From Lobosporangium transversale (taxonomy: Eukaryota > Mortierellomycota > Mortierellomycetes > Mortierellales > Mortierellaceae), in assembly GCF_002105155.1 (NCBI RefSeq), contig NW_019029021.1:1-64000 (forward strand): a DNA stretch of 64,000 bases, given 5' to 3'. The number at the start of each line of letters is the position of its first letter. Position 1 is the first letter of the stretch. Below the pieces are notes generated by a model. It saw only the letters and a program-made list of their open reading frames with translations. It ran no database searches and had not been told where the DNA came from. Of this stretch, positions 59,601 through 64,000 are shown one piece after another. Both the position numbers and the translations under genes were made by a program.

Positions 59601-60034
59601 AATTGTTGCTGGTTTTCATGTTGCTTTTTGATATCCTCAAATTGTGACCCGAATTTGCTGTCAAGGGAGATGAAGTTATGCCAGGTGTCCAAACTTGTCA
59701 GCGCAGCCTCGAAAACTTCATGCTCTTCCTCTGTCAAGTAAAATCGCCAGAGCTTTCTAGTGTTCATTTCCTGTGCGACATTGTATGTAAGACGGATCTG
59801 GCCATTGGAAGAAGAGTCATTCAAGATCTTGAGAAGTTTTTCCCGTTGTTCGGAGGAGGGCACTGCTACTATTGATGACGAAGAAAAAGTATCATGGGCT
59901 CCGAGGTTTGTATCCATGCGTTCAGTTTCACTTTCAAAATTTAAGATGGACATGGGCGATGACGGCAGCGACGTGGCATTATATGGCTGTTCCGACTCGC
60001 CTTCAGCGAGAGGTTCTCTTGAAAATAAACTCAT
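53609..60034 (-). CDS. SPT7: SPT7-like SAGA subunit with bromodomain, histone fold and giant RD/KE tail
   Basis: Six exons (60034-58797, 58669-56999, 56883-56733, 56643-56380, 56254-55436, 55306-53609) splice in frame to 1946 residues; yeast Spt7 has about 1,330. Spt7 is a scaffold of the SAGA co-activator. A Gln-rich N-terminal region is followed by KWANEDKVGQEELYEGCERV and the bromodomain (about 505-620; APDYFQVIKHPMDLGTVLKK and NCLLYNSD), which reads acetyl-lysine. Residues about 1021-1108 form the histone-fold (NAMLSRVASKLLAHAGFQGA) that pairs with Taf10. Acidic and lysine-rich segments surround these. Exon 6 (1382-1946) ends in a tail of KE/KD then RD/RE dipeptides (about 1570-1855). The open frame runs 5' of 60034 without another ATG. 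Intron 1 uses a GTACTC donor, chosen by phase. Intron 5's acceptor follows an A run. Confidence 0.93.
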
Positions 60035-61912
60035 TGGATGGCTGTAATGGCTGGAAGAATGATCATTCGTTGAATTCTCCAAGAGGGAGAGATCCTCCAG
60101 CGATGTGAAGCGGAAGACTGGAATGTTTTTTTTTTCTTCTTCTTGTGAGCGATGCGCGTTTCTCGTAACGAATCCTGCCCTGTTAAATACTCCTGTTAAT
60201 TTCTTTCTATTTGAGTAATGGACGAAAGTGCAGCAGGTTACCCGTGTATGGATGAAGCGTTGAAAAGGGGTTTCTCGATTTTGAAGAAGAAAAGGAAATA
60301 AAATAAAATAGGCGCGTTCGAGGGGTAAAGAAAAAGGAATAATGAATAAGCAATTGACGTATTGAATAAGAAGGGATGACAATGCTGAAATGAATCTAAA
60401 CTCTTCCTGCTCTGCAGTCCTGGCGTCCAATTGAATCCTTGGACTTTAGTTTATATTTCCTCGTTCCTTTGATGCGTGGGAAATTAACGATGTGGGGATC
60501 AATCTTCAATAACTGACAAGTGAAGGATGGAGTAGAAAGGAAAAGAAAATAAGAAAGAAAGAGATATTTTTACCTTCTGAAACCGTCATTTACCTGCTGC
60601 AGAAACCAAAGCAGGGACGTGAAAACGTGAAAAGTATCCACGTGATTACTACGGAGAAGCCACCTTGCAACAATAAAACGAATGCTCTTCTGTAGATTTG
60701 CAGTGAATAACTTAAGAAGGAACCCAGTAAGACAAGTGAATGCTCCTTTGGCTACTCCTTAGGCCAAGATTCAGCCAGTACCAAGTAGGATGGCCTGATA
60801 TATTGTAAAGCGATTTATGATATGGATATTGTTTTGGTGTTTCTCAAGGCTTTGGAGCGACTCTCAAGAGTAATGAATACAGATAAAGATCTCGTTTGGT
60901 TTCTTTTCTTTTTTTGCTTAAAAGTAAGGCCAAATACATACATAGTTTTATAACATATCGAAACGCTTTACAGTCTTTATTTTCGATATGGTACATATTC
61001 ATCGGTAGGCTTTACAAGCGCGACGAGTGAGCCTAAGGATGTGAACAAGGATAGACTTTTTTTAAAGGGGGTATCTTGGTAAATGAGGAACTTGGTTAGT
61101 CCACAATGGCCGCAAAAGATGCATGTGAAATCTTTATTGTATTTCAAGCTTTCAGAAACAAGGCCCTACACAGTGATCTCAGTACCTGTGCACTTAAGTG
61201 CATAAACGACATACGTTGGGGTTCCGCTTTTAGCGGATCCGCATATCAAGGCTCTAACGACGAACCAAGAGGTTTCTAGCAAAATGATATGCTTACGATC
61301 GAGTACTTCACTCTGTACGATTATCAAATGGAATAGGACTGATTAAAAGAATGAAAGAGTCATCCGGAACGATGAAGGTACCATTAATCCAACGCCATCC
61401 TTGCAAGGTTGGCATTCGCTCTTTTTTGTTTTTTCTTTCTTTTTTTCCCTTGATGCAATCCATAGGGTTATTGCAAAGAATGTTATTATCCATCTATGTC
61501 GCTCACAGGCACTTTTTCTTTTATTCACATGCAAGATAAGAAAAAAGTGTTTTCAACACAAAGACAGCCTTGTAGAATGTCGTTGGCCTGAAAGGCAATA
61601 GGAAACCCCCAATGCTCATGTTTTTGTCATTGATGACAAGAAACAACTTGTAAGGTTGCTAATGTCTTTGGCATCAGTCGTCTTCTCTTCACATATGCGT
61701 GTATGGAAAAACGGGCATTCCTTTGCAAGCGTCCCCTTGTTTTCTTATGATTATCATTCCACCTCCTGCATAGCATAACAAATGCCTGTCTATCATTCGG
61801 AGAGGAAGCGATTGTATTAATATAATTATAATAGTTTTTCTGACTTTAATTGCAACCTTACCAAGCTTGCTTCTTGTCCTTAAGAATCTGCCCAGAGTCT
61901 TGGAGATCAAAA

Positions 61913-61944
<32 letters not shown>

Positions 61945-62240
61945 GGCTTGACGTTTCTTGCACAACGCCTAAATGAAAGCGCACCACCAACAGTTGCCAC
62001 AAAATCACTCATTCACTAGTTGAATCCTGCTTAAATGAATTAATTAACCTAGCATTACCAGCCATCCTCCTGAGTACTTCATTACTCACACCAGCATTCG
62101 AAAAGAATGGTCGCTGCAGAAGAAGCTTTGCCTCAAGAGAAAGAGGAAAAGATTACACTAGTAAGACGAGGCGGAGCTATGTATGCCCACCGTGAATAAA
62201 GCCCATGCCTTTTTTTTAATTGATCCAGCACTCAATTTGG

Positions 62241-62438
62241 TCAGTAAAGAATAAAATAAAAATATGTAAAGGTGATAGACGCGACATTGATGATATCGAG
62301 CATAACGGTCATAGAAACAAGGAAAAAAAGCACACCCTTCGCCTTGCGCAACCGCGTATACCAAGGGCCCTCCTCGGCGGTGATGGGTGTAGCAAACATT
62401 GTAGTCGCTGTAGCTGTGTCTGAATCTGTGCCTGGCAT
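62241..62438 (-). pseudogene. Possible truncated MFS-transporter N-terminus
   Basis: A 65-residue frame from ATG 62438 carries a hydrophilic start, then KAKGVLFFLVSMTVMLDIIN and VASIT, resembling the first helix of drug:H+ antiporter MFS proteins (the D and N after LD-x-x-N fit). The frame then ends, and no further helices were found downstream. It could be a gene fragment or chance. Confidence 0.25.
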
Positions 62439-62784
62439 TTTATGAGGTTTGTCTTATTAATTAACCGAGTTGATGGATCTGCAAGCCTTGTTTGGTTAAG
62501 GTTTTTAGGAAACCAAATTACTGGGTTATGATCTCAGAAGCAAAATAAAGGAATCAAAAAAAAAATAAAATAAAATAAAAATAAAAATAAAAATAAAAGT
62601 AAAAATAAAAGTTAAAAAAAAAAAAGAAAGGACAAGGTGATTGAGAAAAAAAAGAAGCCAAGGTTAACTTGAGTACTAAATAAAAAGAAGAGGTATTGTA
62701 TAGTTGCTGTTAGAAGAGTACGAACGGGAACCCGCCTTAAATACATTTTTTGGTGCGCAAGCTCAGTTGCTTATCGCCAATTTT

Positions 62785-62948
62785 ATTTGGTCACGATACC
62801 TTATATTTTTAATCTAAAAACGATGATTGAATTGTTCTGGTGGCATCTCACTACGTGACGGACTTGCAACAATACTCGTAACAAGCGAGATAATTGGCTG
62901 CCAATACACTCGAAAGTATTCAAAAAATATAAGGTATCGCGACCAAAT
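62785..62948. repeat. Short inverted-repeat element (MITE-like)
   Basis: The 26-base arm at 62785-62810 (starting ATTTGGTCACGATACC) recurs inverted at 62923-62948 with one mismatch, enclosing 112 bases without a gene. I saw no clear target-site duplication. Confidence 0.7.
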
Positions 62949-62968
62949 GAAACGGGCTATATATATAA

Positions 62969-63034
62969 ATATGCCTCTTTGTCCAACGTTGAACTTTGCT
63001 TGTTTACAATATGCCTCTTGTCCAACGTTCAACT
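62969..63034. repeat. Direct repeat pair beside the inverted-repeat element
   Basis: ATATGCCTCTTTGTCCAACG at 62969 (27 bases in all) recurs at 63009-63034 with a one-base deletion and one substitution. Confidence 0.8.
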
Positions 63035-64000
63035 GCTCAGACTCCCCTACTTGAGGTTTTTTTAATGGAGCATTGTGCCATTTCACAGCCCCAATAACAC
63101 AAAGAAAATTGGCAAACCAAAAAGAAGAAAGAGCTCCCATTCCGCCGCATGCTCTCTTTTAGATGGCACTTCAAGTATTAAAAGGCAATTCTTTAGAAGA
63201 TCAGATTTCAGCTTTCTATGTATTGCAAATCTTTATTTTAGTTTGCGCAACGTCACAGCGTAAAAGAATGCGGGAATAAAAAATGACAAGAGCATTTCTA
63301 GGCTCTATTGCCTCTTATCGTGCTCCTACCCTACCGTACAGATATTGTACGATTGCCCTGTGTAAAAGAGAAATTACATTAGTCTTCAACGAGATACTCA
63401 TCTTTGCTTTTTGATAACTTTATTAGCTCGAAAAAAAAAAAGAATAAAATAGAATAAGCGCTATTTGGTTTGAGGGAAAGGCTCGTAAAGGCACCTAACA
63501 GTACTTCTTAGGGATGTTCTCCTCTAGTAGGGGGATTGAGAACTAAGCAATGAGTCTTTTGGCAAGTATGGTAGCTAAGATCATTAAGTTATGGGATACA
63601 GAGAACCGCACTAAACCATGTAAAAAAAGGAGGGTGTTCGGGCCGTTTGTGCCAAGGGACAGGGCCTATACTAGCTGGTTAAAATATTAGAGGGCACCAT
63701 TTTCTTCGTGATCATTAATGAAATTGATAACTCACAACGATTCGCTCCTTTGTAAGGACCTTATTTTGGTTGCAAATGCTTCACACCCGCTATACTGACA
63801 GGCTCTTTGATAGACATTCGTCCCTTTTCACCGGCCTCACAGGCTGCTGGGTCTAAATGTTGCTGTGCATGTCCCCAATACCAATCAGCAAGCGACAGTG
63901 GATTTTAATTTCCATTGAGGTTGTCACAAGGCAACCCAATTTTGACGGCGGGGTATTCCTTCTTGGGTTTCTGCGCTGATTCATTGAAATTTCAAGCTCC

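Larger units (their letters stand above)
60035..64000. other. Intergenic / right flank, mostly no gene seen
   Basis: Nearly 4 kb with no well-supported gene. It includes the SPT7 leader side, a small hairpin TCCGC-TTTTA-GCGGA near 61224, a T tract at about 61916-61944, AAAAT repeats at about 62550-62625, and the inverted-repeat element at 62785-62948. The last kilobase has no recognisable coding sequence. Confidence 0.4.

Noticed and set aside
60034-60430. N-terminal extension of the SPT7 open frame
   Set aside because: The frame is open to 60430 but begins with TTG and has no ATG before 60034, so the extension is treated as leader. The same reasoning set the starts at 7609, 12578 and 32027.
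61218-61245. Hairpin TCCGC-TTTTA-GCGGA
   Set aside because: Short stem in non-coding DNA with no neighbouring gene to regulate; probably incidental.
1-64000. CRISPR arrays, rRNA, tRNA genes, phage or virus sequence
   Set aside because: No regularly spaced repeats, no A/B-box pair with a plausible cloverleaf, and no viral hallmark genes were found by eye. A tRNAscan run could still reveal a tRNA I missed.

Overview
The window looks like nuclear DNA of an early-diverging filamentous fungus. Its protein repertoire, F-box/LRR gene, intron style and RecQ-like relic suggest a Mortierella-type mucoromycote; that placement is an inference, not a database result. Genes are spliced (mostly GT-AG introns, one likely GC-AG), leaders are pyrimidine-rich, intergenic DNA is AT-rich, and runs of 20-36 A or T are scattered through introns and gene flanks. 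No CRISPR array, rRNA, convincing tRNA, virus or intact transposon was seen.

Region by region. 0.8-1.8 kb (+): a TspO/MBR protein with an LEA-like 11-mer tail. 2.1-4.4 kb (-): a Cid1-type terminal nucleotidyltransferase. 4.8-7.7 kb (-): a cysteine-rich type II membrane protein and, downstream of it, a degenerate tandem duplicate. 8.3-9.4 kb (-): a decayed RecQ-like helicase. 11.0-12.6 kb (-): an F-box/LRR-like protein. 13.1-15.6 kb (+): carnitine acetyltransferase. 16.5-17.5 kb (+): uricase. 17.6-18.9 kb (-): a COQ11-like dehydrogenase. 20.1-21.4 kb (+): MAF1. 21.5-27.0 kb (-): a very large arrestin-domain protein. 29-32 kb (-): three small unrecognised genes. 34.6-36.1 kb (-): F-actin capping protein beta. 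36.3-38.6 kb (-): a SAP-kinase fusion with a WNK-like lysine arrangement. 40.6-41.7 kb (-): mitochondrial ribosomal protein mL43. 41.9-46.7 kb (-): a GH5 steryl/ceramide-glucosidase-like enzyme. 49.4-50.7 kb (-) and 51.4-52.4 kb (+): divergent glycolipid transfer protein and TPMT-like methyltransferase. 52.8-53.3 kb: relic of an XRN/FEN-like ORF. 53.6-60.0 kb (-): SPT7 (SAGA) with a huge alternating-charge tail. 60.0-64.0 kb: mostly non-coding, with a small inverted-repeat element.

Most of the genes are ordinary housekeeping genes rather than a cluster. Carnitine acetyltransferase (ending SKL) and uricase (ending ARL) both point to the peroxisome. The GH5 enzyme and GLTP both handle glycolipids. 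COQ11, mL43, the long form of carnitine acetyltransferase and probably TspO are mitochondrial. The observations most worth following are the SAP-kinase that lacks the VAIK lysine but carries a lysine at the WNK position, the TspO-LEA fusion, the SPT7 RD/KE tail, the tandem cysteine-rich gene and pseudogene, and the homopolymer tracts that merge with stop codons or replace polypyrimidine tracts at splice acceptors. All spliced models were built by eye from splice motifs and phase; no transcript data were available.
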